Part shown: positions 22,789 to 34,439 of the stretch, in pieces
How the letters are laid out: each line of letters begins with the position of its first letter
Position numbering within the stretch: position 1 is the stretch's first letter
Translations under genes and position numbers: made by a program
Assembly (NCBI RefSeq): GCF_029227915.1
Contig: NC_079876.1
Location: 28,555,828-28,619,827 of the forward strand
Length of the DNA stretch: 64,000 nt
Reading direction: 5' to 3'
Origin: Hydractinia symbiolongicarpus
Taxonomy: Eukaryota > Cnidaria > Hydrozoa > Anthoathecata > Hydractiniidae
The notes under the pieces: generated by a model
What the model was told of the DNA's origin: nothing
Seen by the model: only the letters and a program-made list of their open reading frames with translations
The model's database searches: none

Positions 22789-24839
22789 AATACTTATATT
22801 TTTAAAAAAACTGCAATTTAATTTTTGTTTTCACATGCTAAAAAGTAAACAGAAACTTGGTATAGATGCAACTTTTTTAGTATGTATGCTGGCTAACTAG
22901 CTAGATACTGTTAGCTAGCTTGAAGATGCACAACAATGACAAGTAATCTTTTTTATGTCACAATTCAAGGGATATTATTTGACAATTTTTTGGGATAAGA
23001 ATACTAGCTAGAGCATTAAAAAATATTTTAGGAAATAAAGTATAGCTAGCTGTATAAATAAAAGGAAATATATATATACAAAAAATAACAACTAATATAA
23101 ATCTTTGTTTTTAGGCAAAGGGAAAAAAAATATCACACCACATAAAGTTTATAGTGGATGTGATAAAGTGTGTAGACTGTGTGCTGAGACTGACTTAAAA
23201 CGATTTAGTCAAATTTTTGGAAATATTGGAACATCAAAACAACTTCAAGAGAAAATACAAGGCACTGTGGGTATCACAATTGTGTAAACTGATAACATAA
23301 ATGATATAATCTGTCGTAAATGTGAAAGAAAAATTGAAAACTTTGTACAATTTAAGATTTTGTGTCGGAATGCACAGATAAGCTTTCGGAAAAATTGCAG
23401 TGTGAAAAGGGTAATATCGTCACCAGAACAAAAATGTACCACAAAGAAACTCAGAGGTAAAATATACATTCTTTCTTACCTATGTTTTAAAAATTACATA
23501 TATCTTTTTTATATATACTATGCATATACATGTATACTTTTTTATATTTTATATATATTCTTCAAATTTACTATCTTGATTTATAGTGTCACCAAAAAAA
23601 CAACTGGTTTATGAAAAAGCAGGAAGCACATCACAGAATTCAACAGTGGAATATGATAAGTCTGTGTACCGTAAAGACAGATTTGTATTTCAATCAAGAC
23701 TATTAAGTGAAGATCAAGTTGACCATATCAATCAGAAAGTTAAATTAAGAATCTTATATATTAATTCCCTTGCGTGAGTAAAACTGTGAGTCCACGACAC
23801 GGAAATCACGGGTCACTTTTTTATGACGTGGCTGTACGCTAAAATTTAACTAAAAAGATTAGAAATGTACTTCATAGAAATCGCACATAAGGTGTAAATA
23901 TATAACCCGCTGCTAATAACGATATAAATATATATACCCTTATGCCAAAAAACTCTATGTTAGCATATATATATAGGTATCGCTACATATGAAACGGTAT
24001 TAGATATTCACAAAGCATACGGACTGTTAAATGAAGTTCCTAGCATAAAACGGAAATTGTGTTTACGAAAAAGATGGCTGTTCTTTTTGAGTATTCTCTA
24101 CTCTTTCATTCAAAATAAATCTTTAAAAAAACATTTGAAGAAGAGCATGGTTTTATAAATTAATCATAGCAAGGTTCTGTAAGGTTTTTTCATGTTTTAT
24201 TTTCAGTTTTGATTATATTATTGTTGCCAGACATGTTTTATAGCTAGCATCATAAAAAGCCAACCACCACCAACAACTAGCTAGCTAGCTAGGAATATAT
24301 ATATATATATATATGTAGCCATGTTCTTTATACCTAGCTAAGTCTCCAGTTTATATTTAAGTGACTAGCTATTAGCTGCTGTAGCTAGCTAATGCTAGCT
24401 TTAAACGAAAGATTCCCAGTATATATATTCCCACAAAACACATCAAACGTTATTAACCCTGAAAATTTTAAACATTTTCCTGGGTTTTTTTTGGTTTGCG
24501 AAGTTCTTTTCCTCCAAATATTCTGAAAATAAAGTTTAGAAATTACTTATTTTTAAAATGTAAATTTAATTTGTTTCAAATTGTGGGCAAGAACCTTAAT
24601 CAGCATGCTAAAAGAACTGACTTTTCTTAATTTAAAATTACTAAACACAACCATTTTCTTACATTTAGTGTAAACTTTTGTGTGTATGGCTTATATTTAA
24701 TACACCAAAAGAGCTACTTTGTTGATTTCAATTTTATACTCTTTGTAAGCTATTTTTTTCTTCTTTTTGACATTTCTGTTTTACCACTCAATTTTTACAT
24801 TTTATAAGTTATTTGGAACAGAATGGTATGAAATAGACC

Positions 24840-25629
24840 AAAATACCTGATCTTAGTTGTTTTTAATTTACAGGCTGTCTGTGAAACTTTAAGGGGAACA
24901 TTTGGTGGAAGACAATGGCATGACATATACTGATAGAACTGATTTTTGTTGTGTTAGATGTTATATCTGAACCTTTTTGACATTTTATGTTAATTTTGCG
25001 AGGAAGGACCATATATATATACACAGAAGAAGAATTCGATTTTACACCTTGCAAGCTTTGTTTTTCTATATTTTGTATAAATTCTTACTGGGGAGGACTC
25101 CGTGCAATATATCGAAATGACTGATCCTTCTCGATTTAAAGTTGATGTGTTCTAAATCGTATATAGTTTTGGAAATTTTGTGAAAGATTTAATGGGTAAG
25201 GGCTAGATGCAATATGTCAAAAAACTTTTTTTGTTGAATCAGAAGCACTCCCTATAACCATTCTTTTTTTTACAGTTTGTGAAGCTTTTGTGAGGAAAGA
25301 GTGTATGCAATATTATCGAAATAACTGATTTTTGTTGCAAACTGTTTTTCTTTGGCATTTTGGATTAAAATATTGTTTTAGAGGGCATATGCAGTAGATA
25401 TATGTACTGAAATAGTTAAATTTTGCAAACTTTAATTTTGTCGTTACCTCTCATTTTTTACATTTTGATTAAACTTTTGTGGGAGACTGTCGGTATGCGA
25501 AGGACCAAAATAAGAGATTTTAGTATTATTTAGAATTTGTATTTTGTGTTGCAAAATTGGTGCAAAAATTGACATAAAATGAACTTATATACAGATTGAT
25601 TGCTGTTGTTTAACATGACTCATTATGAC
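24840..25629. repeat. Degenerate tandem repeat in the large intron, 5' part
   Basis: Recurrent phrases (GAGGAAGGACTGTATGCAAT, ATATCGAAATAACTGATTTT, TTTGACATTTTG) recur roughly every 90-150 bp. The array resumes beyond the Harbinger element at 28770-29160, so the transposon split an older array. Confidence 0.6.
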
Positions 25630-26021
25630 TTAAGCTAAGGCGCCACGAGGAACATTTTCATGCGCGTGCTATGCAACATTGCTGCATAGCACGCGCATAA
25701 AAAAAATTACTCGTGTCCCATGCCTATTTTTCACTGCAATGCAGCAAAAAAATGTTGCATGGAGCAAACATTTTGCTCCACAACTTCGGGGACAAAATAG
25801 ATCTGAATCTATTTTGCTCCCGTGCTCCGGGGACAAAATGTGCTGAAAAATTTGTTGTGGAGCAAATGTTGCACGTGTCCCCACCTTCTGCAACAAATAT
25901 TTTACAAAATTATTTGAGGCATTATTTTATTGACCAATCAAATCACAGAAAGATATAAACAAGTTTTTTTCTTGAGAAGTTGAACTGCAAGTGAAGAGTA
26001 GCTAGTGAGAAAATAGCGAAA

Positions 26022-27170
26022 ATGGCGGATGAAAAGAAAAAACTATCAGACGAGGAGAAAGTTACTTTAATAAACTTTTATAAAGCGAACCCAACGTTAT
26101 GGGACAGTGGGAATATATATTACAAAAATAAAGACAAAAAAGAAGCTGCGAAAATAGACCTTGTCACTGAATTTGAGGGGGCGTATAGCTGTGATTTTCT
26201 AGAAAAAGCATTCCATTCTCTTCGTTCATCGATGCTCCGTGAAGTTAAACGTAATGCTGGAAGCGAAGTTCCATCGAAAAAGTGGAAGTTTTATGAACAA
26301 ATGGAGTTTATCGTAACTGATCTAACAAAAGAAAAGAAAAAAGCGCAACTTTCGTCCGACGAGTTGGAAGAATTGATTGATTTTTATCGTGAAAATCCCG
26401 CGCTTTGGAACCACACTCTACAAGATTATAGAGACAGAGTGTTGCGCGAAGCTCTGATGGTCAAACTGAGTGAGCGTTTTGATGGGAAGTATACCGTAAA
26501 CGAGCTCAAAACGTCATGGCATAACGCATTGACAAAGTATAGAAGTGAGCGCAATAGGGAGATTGGATCAAGATCCTCTGGTGCAGGTGTAAACGAAGCA
26601 TATTTTTCTACCTGGGACCATTATAATCAAATGGATTTCGTTGAGATTACTTGCGATATGGATGAGACCGTCGATACAATGAACGAGGATGAACCACGTA
26701 TCCCTGCTCCTAAAAAACGACGGGAGAAGAAGATGACGGAGGAGCAGTGTGCCAAAGCCGAACTGTGGAAAGCGTTGACAACTTCCATCACACAAAGGGC
26801 TGATCACCATGAAATCCGGCCGCAACAAGCTTCTACATATGGATGCGAAGCGCAATCTGCTGTCGAAAAACGTGCCCAAATTTTTGGAAGTACAGTGGCC
26901 GACAGTTTGGTCCAGTGCGAACTAAAAGATTGGCCAAGGTTGAAGAAAAAAATCATGGATATTTTTTTCGAGTATGAAGAGCAGAAACAACACCAATCTA
27001 TGCCTACCAACCATCATGCTCGTATGTTCGCAGCTTCAACGTTTACTCCATACACCCCATCATATCCCATGGCAAATACATATACTGGTATGCTGCAATC
27101 GCCACCTCTACCTTCTCAAAATCAGCCGTATTCACCCGCAAATTCATCCTGTTCGAACGATACGTTTTGA
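26022..27170 (+). CDS. Harbinger accessory DNA-binding protein, two MADF domains
   Basis: A single intact 382-residue frame. Two MADF (Myb/SANT-like) domains lie at about residues 15-105 (LINFYKANPTLWDS...WKFYEQMEFI) and 120-208 (LIDFYRENPALWNH...WDHYNQMDFV), then a basic stretch (PAPKKRREKKM) that may act in nuclear localisation, and a Pro/Ser/Tyr-rich tail. In Harbinger systems the Myb-like protein binds the ends and helps the nuclease enter the nucleus. It is transcribed towards the nuclease gene, 110 bp away. The duplicated MADF is the main oddity. Confidence 0.9.
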   Translation: MADEKKKLSDEEKVTLINFYKANPTLWDSGNIYYKNKDKKEAAKIDLVTEFEGAYSCDFLEKAFHSLRSSMLREVKRNAGSEVPSKKWKFYEQMEFIVTDLTKEKKKAQLSSDELEELIDFYRENPALWNHTLQDYRDRVLREALMVKLSERFDGKYTVNELKTSWHNALTKYRSERNREIGSRSSGAGVNEAYFSTWDHYNQMDFVEITCDMDETVDTMNEDEPRIPAPKKRREKKMTEEQCAKAELWKALTTSITQRADHHEIRPQQASTYGCEAQSAVEKRAQIFGSTVADSLVQCELKDWPRLKKKIMDIFFEYEEQKQHQSMPTNHHARMFAASTFTPYTPSYPMANTYTGMLQSPPLPSQNQPYSPANSSCSNDTF

Positions 27171-27280
27171 TACGTTACGTTATGGTTGGCAGACATTTTC
27201 TGGAGTAAAATAAATCAGAAAAATATATTAAACGTTCAGTAAATCTTATCATTTTTTATTTATCCTCGCAAAAAATAAAA

Positions 27281-28552
27281 TTAAATGTCAACTCTAGCGC
27301 AATGCCACTGCCAGCGTACAGCACCTTCCATTACGAAATACTCCGTGAACTCGTCTCTTATTGCTTTGGCTTGATTACTAGATCGATTGCCGTAAATGTC
27401 ATTGGACAGTGAAAACCATGTGCCAGTAGGAGTATCTTCTCTCCAAGCACCTTCGATAATTTCACCACGCTCATTCTCTCGGTCGACAAGACCAATTGGT
27501 AGCTCAATTTTGCCCACAGAACTTTTGCTCCTCTGCCAGTTATGCAATGCCACTGTTGCCATTGTGATGGTAGAAACCTTTTCTGGTTCTAAGTTTATAG
27601 GTCGACGAAAAATGCGCCACCGATTTGCCAATATCCCAAATCCGTTTTCAGAAATTCTTCTCTTTCGTGACAGTCGATAATTGAAGATGCGTTTGTTTAC
27701 TGTCAGATTTTTTTGTGGATAAGGCTTCATCAGGTAATTCTTAAGAGGAAACGCATCATCTCCTGTTATCACATACGGCACTTTGTTGTTTCGACCTGGT
27801 AAATTGCAAACCTCTGGTAAATTTAGCGATCCACTGTCTAGCGCCTTCTTTAAATTACATTGGTCCCATATACCTCCATCAGAATTTCTACCGTTCGCTC
27901 CAACTTCCACATAAAGAAACTCATATTCTGGCCCGACAAGAGCCATGAGCACTACACTGTCTGTCCCTTTATAGTTTCGGTAATGAGACCCTGAATTTGG
28001 GGGCTGCTGAATGACGATATGCTTCCCATCGAGAGCACCTAATCCATTTGGGAAGTTCCAACGCTCATTGAACTTTCTGGAGATATCTAGCCATTCCCCC
28101 TGTGTTTTCGGAGTTGAAAGGAAGGTTGGACCCAACCTCTTTATGATAGCTTCAGATACCTCCATAACAGCTGCTGAAATTCTTTTTCTTGACACTCTGA
28201 ATTGAAATTCTAAAGACCTGAAAGTCTCACCAGTCGCTAAGTAACGTAGGGCCACGCAAACGAGCTCAGCTGGTGTGATAGAATTCCTCATATTTGTATC
28301 TTGTTTCTGCAAATCCTCAGAAAGAAGACCGACTAGGTATTCGAATTGAGCGTTATTCATACGTATATACCCTCTACATTTTTTCTCATCGTTTTTTATT
28401 TCGTTGAAGATTGTATGAAAAGCGCCAAGACACTCTCTATTCCCAAGCCACGGTTGCACCCAGCAATTTCTTGGTGGTTCTTCACGATCTTCCTCTTCTT
28501 CTTCGTCCAACAAAAGTAAAGCTAAAATAACTTCTCTGTTTATTCCTGCCAT
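27281..28552 (-). CDS. Harbinger DDE transposase (HARBI1-like nuclease)
   Basis: An intact 423-residue frame with the DDE_4-type core: Asp175 in GALDGKHI, Asp266 in VITGDDAFPL and Glu302 in SENGFGIL. The 424-codon length is normal for the family. An acidic N-terminal stretch (LDEEEEEDREE) precedes a helix-turn-helix-like region (FRSLEFQFRVSRKRIS). It catalyses excision and insertion together with the MADF protein. The start follows a Kozak-poor ATG at 28552, just inside the inverted repeat. No lesion was seen, so it could be active. Confidence 0.95.
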   Translation of the reverse strand: MAGINREVILALLLLDEEEEEDREEPPRNCWVQPWLGNRECLGAFHTIFNEIKNDEKKCRGYIRMNNAQFEYLVGLLSEDLQKQDTNMRNSITPAELVCVALRYLATGETFRSLEFQFRVSRKRISAAVMEVSEAIIKRLGPTFLSTPKTQGEWLDISRKFNERWNFPNGLGALDGKHIVIQQPPNSGSHYRNYKGTDSVVLMALVGPEYEFLYVEVGANGRNSDGGIWDQCNLKKALDSGSLNLPEVCNLPGRNNKVPYVITGDDAFPLKNYLMKPYPQKNLTVNKRIFNYRLSRKRRISENGFGILANRWRIFRRPINLEPEKVSTITMATVALHNWQRSKSSVGKIELPIGLVDRENERGEIIEGAWREDTPTGTWFSLSNDIYGNRSSNQAKAIRDEFTEYFVMEGAVRWQWHCARVDI

Positions 28553-28660
28553 ATTTTAATCACACATGAACTCAATAAAAAACTTAAGGATACGGTATAC
28601 CCTTTGAGCATGATTTTTTAACTTCGATTTTCGAAATAATCTTGCAGCAAATAAGATGTG

Positions 28661-28745
28661 GCGCCACGAGAAACATTTTCATGCGCATGCTATGGGACAT
28701 GTTGCATAGCACGCGCATGAAAATGTTCCTCGTGGCGCCTTAGCT
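28661..28745. repeat. Foldback right end of the Harbinger element
   Basis: GGCGCCACGAG at about 28661 is followed by its inverse, CTCGTGGCGCC, at the terminus. The last 85 bp therefore form a long hairpin with loop GGGACATG-like sequence. The left end has a shorter palindrome (about 25655-25700). Confidence 0.85.
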
Positions 28746-31700
28746 TTATATATATATTTTATGAAAATTTGTGACAGAATACTATGTGAGATTTGAAATT
28801 TTGTTTACTTTATTGATGGTAAAACAGCATGCAAATTGCTAAAAGGACTTTATTAATTTTAGATTTAAACACCGTTATTTTGTTGGCATTTTGTCTAAAG
28901 TTTGGTGAGGAAGGACTGTATGCAATATATCTAATGTTTTATTGCATTATAATTTGTCCTTGCAAATCCCTTTTTTTACACCTTAGATAAACAATTCTGT
29001 CAGAGGCACAATTTATTGTTTATTTTTCACATTGTGTGTCAACCTTTGGCAGGGTTTGCAATAAACTAACTGATTTTAACATATACAATGAGAGAGATTT
29101 GTGTTTGACATTGATCAGCTTTTTTGTATATATGTGGCGATTTGAGTGATTTAAATTTTATGGGTGAGATGTATGTTGAAATGCTTTAGGAAACTTCTTT
29201 CCGAATAATTTTCGCATTTGTCAGATGGTCAGAGCAAGTAATTTTAGTAGATTTAGATTTTAAATGTCACATAAATACTGCAGTTCCTGAAAACCTTCAA
29301 TTTTTTTGGTCATTTATATAATAATGCAGATGTAAGATGCGCACTCCTGTATTGTTTGTTTTTTGATGGACGCATATCTGCTACATAAATTAAATGGAAT
29401 ACAGTGGATTCTTCCACGGGAAACAGCTAGTACCAAGTACAATCGCAAATATCTCATCTCTCATACCCAGCATTTACTTCTCACAAAAATGTATCATCAC
29501 AGCATCTATTGAAAGAAAGTCAAAAGAATTATGCAAGAAAAAGAATGGTAGTGTTTTATATGGGACATTATTTGAAGATATGAATAACTTTAGTATTGAG
29601 GCAATTTGGAATGAGTTGAAGGTATCTCAGCCATTTTTAATAGATGTATTTGCTGCTACATCTGGATTACAACTTAGCCCCGATAGATTGCCAGAAGTTG
29701 CAAAAGTCAAGTTTTGCTTCATATACTCTATCCTAATGAATATTAAATGGGAAAAGCTATAACTTTTTCAAAGACTTAACACAGTTTCACTAATAGAAGG
29801 CGGTGCAAGTAAAAAGGTAATCTTTTGTATCTTTTTTAGCACTTTGGCAAAAATTTAGCATAGAGAAAATAACCAAATTTCACAAGTCCTAAAAATGATT
29901 TTCACTTATCAAACCTTTTCTAAAACTAGCAGAGTATAAATGTTATTAGACCATTTACTCTTGTTTAGCTTCAGCAAAGGTTACACAAGCTTGGAGTAGC
30001 TCTATCATACACCTCCCGTTCATACCTGTTGAATTTGATTGGAGGACATTTTTGTGACAAAGCAGTTAATGCAGTCAAGGAAAACAAATCATTACGTGGT
30101 ACTGGTGACAATTGGGATTTGCGAGTATTAAAAGGCCACATGACCAAGGAACTTCAAAATGAAGATATCCATTTATTTGCCTCAAATCTTTACATTAATA
30201 GAGTAGATTTTAACCATTTGTCCAATGATGCCCCAATTCGTAATTTAAATGACTGTAATCGTTGCGTTTTCCTGTTGAATAGGAATGATTTAACAAGGCT
30301 GAGAAATAATTTCATGGTTTTAGTTGGCAGAATTTGCTTTGAATACCTTCCGAAGTTCAAATTTTTGAAAAAGGTAATACCTAAACACATCCAACATGAA
30401 TTTTCATATGAAATGGCAAAAAGCTCAGTTATCATCAGTTTACCAATTATTGATGCTAATGAAGTGAAATATGATGATTGTGTGAAAATCCTCAGAACAT
30501 ATGAAAATTGGATTTTTGAGATCTACAAAAAAAGTGGCAGAATAAACGAAAGGGAGGTTGAAAATCCTATTTTTCCTAAAGACGATGCATCTAGACCTGA
30601 TCAACCTGGAGCACATTTTCAGTCAAGTGAAGATGATCCTATGCGAGAAATGAAAATTCCTTTTGCGGGAGATCAATTGACCCGTGTAAGGTTTGCTGGT
30701 GCTAAGGATCTACTTGCAGATGCACATACACCAACTGACAGGTTTGAGCACTGCTCTCCGTTCAAACCAGTGATGTGGCACTGTAAAGCATCTTTTCTAC
30801 AGGGATGTTATAGTATGTTATACGACAGCACTTCATTTAATCAACAAGGCACATTAAAATTCTTCAGAGAGAAATATAACCGTCGAAATGTAACTCCAAC
30901 AAAAGTCTTAGATTCGTACGATGGTTGCGAAGAATTATTAATAAGTGTTGGAAAAGCATATATTGTTGTAGGGTTGATGAAACACTTTGGAATGGCCAGC
31001 CTTGATAGTTACCCTACATTGAATAAATTTAATTCAAATATGTGTCACAAAGAAACAACTGAAATACAGAGCTACTACAATGAATCCATTGGATCTTTTG
31101 TTGACAATTACATTTTTCAGAAGGGGCAATCTCCTGAACCAGGTGAAGATGAAGATTATATAAAAAATTATGCATTGTTGGTGTCATATCTAACTATGAT
31201 TCTACTGCAACTGAAAGATACAGCAGCGGAAGGTGATGGTGAAAGAAATTTGACCAATCAAAAATTGCTTATGCCCATATTCAAGTCATTTAATACACAC
31301 AGCAAGTATGCATTGGAGATGTTTGTGTCCATAGCACAAATAGAGTGCCTATCAACACCACGTTTGTCTGCACAACTCAAGTGGGGCTTTTTTGTAACTG
31401 GACGGGTGGTATGGGTCGAAATATTGAAGATGATTTAGCTCAAGAGATTTCCAACAACATTAGTAAGAATGTAGTAAAAAGATTAGGTGCAAACAAATCC
31501 TTAACATCTATCAGCACAATTTGCAAAGCAACAACAGGAATCAAGGCACTTCTAGAAAACCTTGACAAAGTTCTAAATGTACCAAAAAACAGTTCAAGAC
31601 ACACAACCACAAGCCCTTATGAGGATGAATTACAAATGATCAATGATCTACTACAATTAGATCCATTTGAATATACACCTGGACGCTTTCATCCATCATT

Positions 31701-31932
31701 TAGAAATATAAAAAGAAGCCCTCAGTTATACCTTGACACTAATCATTTCCATCAATGGCTTACAAAGCATAAAAAGCAAGTTTCTGGAATGTAAAAAATG
31801 TATATATATATCACACACAGGTTAGTTTACACACAAAAAATAATTCCATAATAAGCTAAGAGTAGAATATATAAGAAAACTAAAATTGATTAATGTATGT
31901 AGTAACATTACCTCACATTGTGTATTATGGAA

Positions 31933-33867
31933 TTACTTCAGTGTGGTATACTTCTCAATAACTTTAAAAACTCTGCTACTAACAAATTCCTCCCACAACT
32001 GATATTCTAACAAGCTTTCCACATCGTTGACATACTCAATGTTAATAATAATTTCTGAAAATTTTTCAGCCAAGTTTCCTGTATCCACAATGTTATAAAA
32101 CTCCATGGCTGCATCATGTGTGGCTTGGTCGTGATCTGCCAGTATATTATCAAGTTCATCTGATAGTTTCTTTAAACTCTCATCTGATACTTCTCTATAT
32201 TTAATACGTTCCTCTTTTTTAGGTTCTTTCAAGAGTGAAGAATCACAATTGCTACAGCATTGATCCTGGGGTTGATAATGATATCCAAAGTGAATCATCA
32301 ATACTTTACGAAGGCATTGTGTCGTAGTACAAAAATTCACCATATGTTCATCAACTTTATTTTGTTTTAAACGCCTACTGCTGATATCATGCCCGGTATA
32401 GTACAATCTTGCCAATGCTTCTTGCCCTCTTCGACCAGCCCGTCCAAATTGCTGCATATAGTCTTCGATGGTACTTGGTGGACTTATATGGAAAATTTGT
32501 TCGATATAGGGTGCATGAACACCCATACCAAGCGCAGAAGTTGCTATTATAACGCGAATGTTTGAAACTTCTTTTGCAACTTCAAGGAGAATTTCGTTTT
32601 TCATTGACTTTGTTTGTGGTGCGTGAAATTGCACAATTAAACAATTGCTAGGGTTTGTTATGTTTTCAACATACATGTGTTCCTTTAATACATTTTTTAT
32701 TAACTTGTATATATACCCACAAAACCTTAATCCACAATATATAATAGTTTGAGGAAAACTTTTCTTTAGTGATTTTAGCTCCTTTGCAAGTGGCAAGATG
32801 ATATTTTCAATACCTTCTTCACCAACTTTTCTCTTTTCTTTGCACATGTATACATTTTTTCTGTTTGGATTAACAGATATTATTGTTGGGGTTTTCATTC
32901 CAAGTATATGTTTTATTTTAGCCAGTGTTTTTTCTGTTGCGGTAGCTGTAAGTGCGATAAAAGGTACCTCTCTAAAAAAAGCTCGCATTGCTCCCAAGTT
33001 TTCAAATTCTTTGCGAAATTTTTTTCCCCTTAAAGATAAAGAAATATATATATATTTTAGGATTAACATTTTGTTAGTTATATATAATAATTTTGTTAGT
33101 TATATATAATTTTATATCTGTTTTATATTATATATATACATTTTTGTTATTCAGTTGTTGTACAGATATTCTTGTCTTTGTTATTTTATTAGCATTTTGC
33201 AATTAACATTACATTATTGCATATTTCCTTATTAGAGAAATTATTCTTGTATATATATATATATACATATATATATAATATTTAACTTTTTTAAAGTTGT
33301 AGCTATATATATACCTATATAAATAAAGTAGTACTTACCAGGTGTCCAAGCAGTGAGCCTCATCAATGACACATTTTTGACATTTTTTTGATAAATTTTC
33401 GTTTTCATCAAAGTTCTTCCTCTCTCACTCAATATAGCCTCTGGATGGCAAAATAGGAAGTCACAATGACCATCCAATACAAATGATGGTAAGACATCTT
33501 CTGTTTTATCACTCAGACAGATATCCTCAAACAACGTCTGTACAGCATTCTCCTCAAAATTTAAGTCACGTAGGATGTAGCAAGTCATTCCTACTTTTTT
33601 CAGAAAATTCACTTGATCTTCCATAATTGCGTTTAAACAAGTGATTACAATGACAATTGAAGATTTTTCGTCTTTGTTTCTCATGACATCTGGTAACAGT
33701 TGAAAAATTAAAGATTTCCCATATCCTGTTGGAAACACCCCAATGACATCCTGTCCTCTTACTATGGACTCCAAGCACTTGACTTGTTTGGGTTTAAAGT
33801 TAAGGTCAGGAAAATTTCGACACTCCAGAGATCTTTGAATTTTCTCCAAAATTGCGAAGGGTTCCAT
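31933..33867 (-). pseudogene. RecQ-like DNA helicase, one-base lesion before DEAH
   Basis: Two exons on the minus strand: 33867-33339 and 33028-31933. Helicase motif I is GVFPTGYGKS, III is ALTATATEKT, V is ATSALGMGVHAP and VI is QQFGRAGRRG, followed by a short cysteine cluster (QCCSNCDSS) like a reduced RecQ zinc module. The motif II DEAHC codons (33350-33364) lie in a different frame from the upstream exon, so one base is missing just before them (33365-33382). The exon junction rebuilds Trp-Gly-Lys-Lys correctly when read in the DEAH frame. There is no HRDC domain. It is convergent with the DUF6589-like gene, 138 bp apart. Confidence 0.8.
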
Positions 33868-34211
33868 CGCATCATCTGTTATTTTTGACGTAGATGTAAA
33901 ATTTAGAAATTCTATTCTATAATATTTAAAATAAGAATAATAATAAACATTTAAAGTGGCTATCCCAGAAAATCACAAAAACCTATAGTTAGTGGATTGT
34001 TTCCACTATACAATACTATATGTATCATACACCACAAAATGACTAGAAAGCCATTAAGGGTTGTATTTACTCTGTAATTTTACAGTGTAGCTATAGGTAG
34101 CGCTGGCTAAAGTACCCTCCCGCCACTAGAACACCATCTTCGATCGAAAACGTCACGCATACATTACGTTTCTCTGCATGCTTAATTTTGGGCGAATTTC
34201 AGTCTGTTGTA
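33868..34211. other. Intergenic, no gene seen
   Basis: Possible promoter side of the RecQ-like gene. Only a small palindrome, CTGTAATTTTACAG, near 34070-34085 is visible. Confidence 0.4.
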
Positions 34212-34264
34212 CCAGGGCCTCGTACGCGTTTCATCCTCATATCAAAAAACGCTACAGGCCCTGG
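34212..34264. repeat. Structured 53-bp palindromic repeat, copy 2
   Basis: Inverted copy of 22176-22228, with the similarity extending over about 34201-34283. Confidence 0.75.
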
Positions 34265-34439
34265 GTTCGAGGTTGTGCTTCACTAGTCTCGGTAGTAAAA
34301 ACGGCGACAAAAAAGGAGCCTATTTTAAAATTCTACCGGCTGAAGCCGTAGAACAATGAAGCGCACTTTTGCCTGATAAGATGTTTCTGTGTTTAGTATT
34401 TATGACATAAAAATCGCAGGATAAAATTTTTCGTTAGAT

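Larger units (their letters stand above)
25633..28745. mobile_element. Complete Harbinger (PIF/Harbinger) transposon
   Basis: Perfect outer inverted repeats AGCTAAGGCGCCACGAGG (25633) and CCTCGTGGCGCCTTAGCT (to 28745), flanked by the direct 3-bp duplication TTA at 25630-25632 and 28746-28748. This is the TWA target type of the superfamily. Inside are the two expected genes, MADF/Myb-like on plus and DDE nuclease on minus, convergent and intact. Both ends carry subterminal palindromes. The element is 3113 bp long and looks recently mobile. Confidence 0.95.
23115..31794 (+). pseudogene. ZAD-like zinc finger plus DUF6589-like gene, interrupted
   Basis: Exons 23115-23456, 23587-23773, about 29394-29816 and 29969 onward. 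The first encodes a ZAD-like module (CRLCAETDL, later ICRKCERKIENF). The last encodes GDQLTRVRFAGAKDL, MWHCKASFLQGCYSMLY and DSYDGCEELL, which I match, with moderate confidence, to the DUF6589 family of cnidarian and fungal proteins. That family is of unknown function and may be transposon-derived. There are three lesions: TAA at 23285-23287 inside the zinc finger, TAA at 29760-29762, and a frameshift at a six-T run (31388-31393), after which the same protein continues in another frame to 31794. The large second intron holds a Harbinger insertion. It is probably a recently dead copy, though single-base assembly errors could explain part of the damage. Confidence 0.7.
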
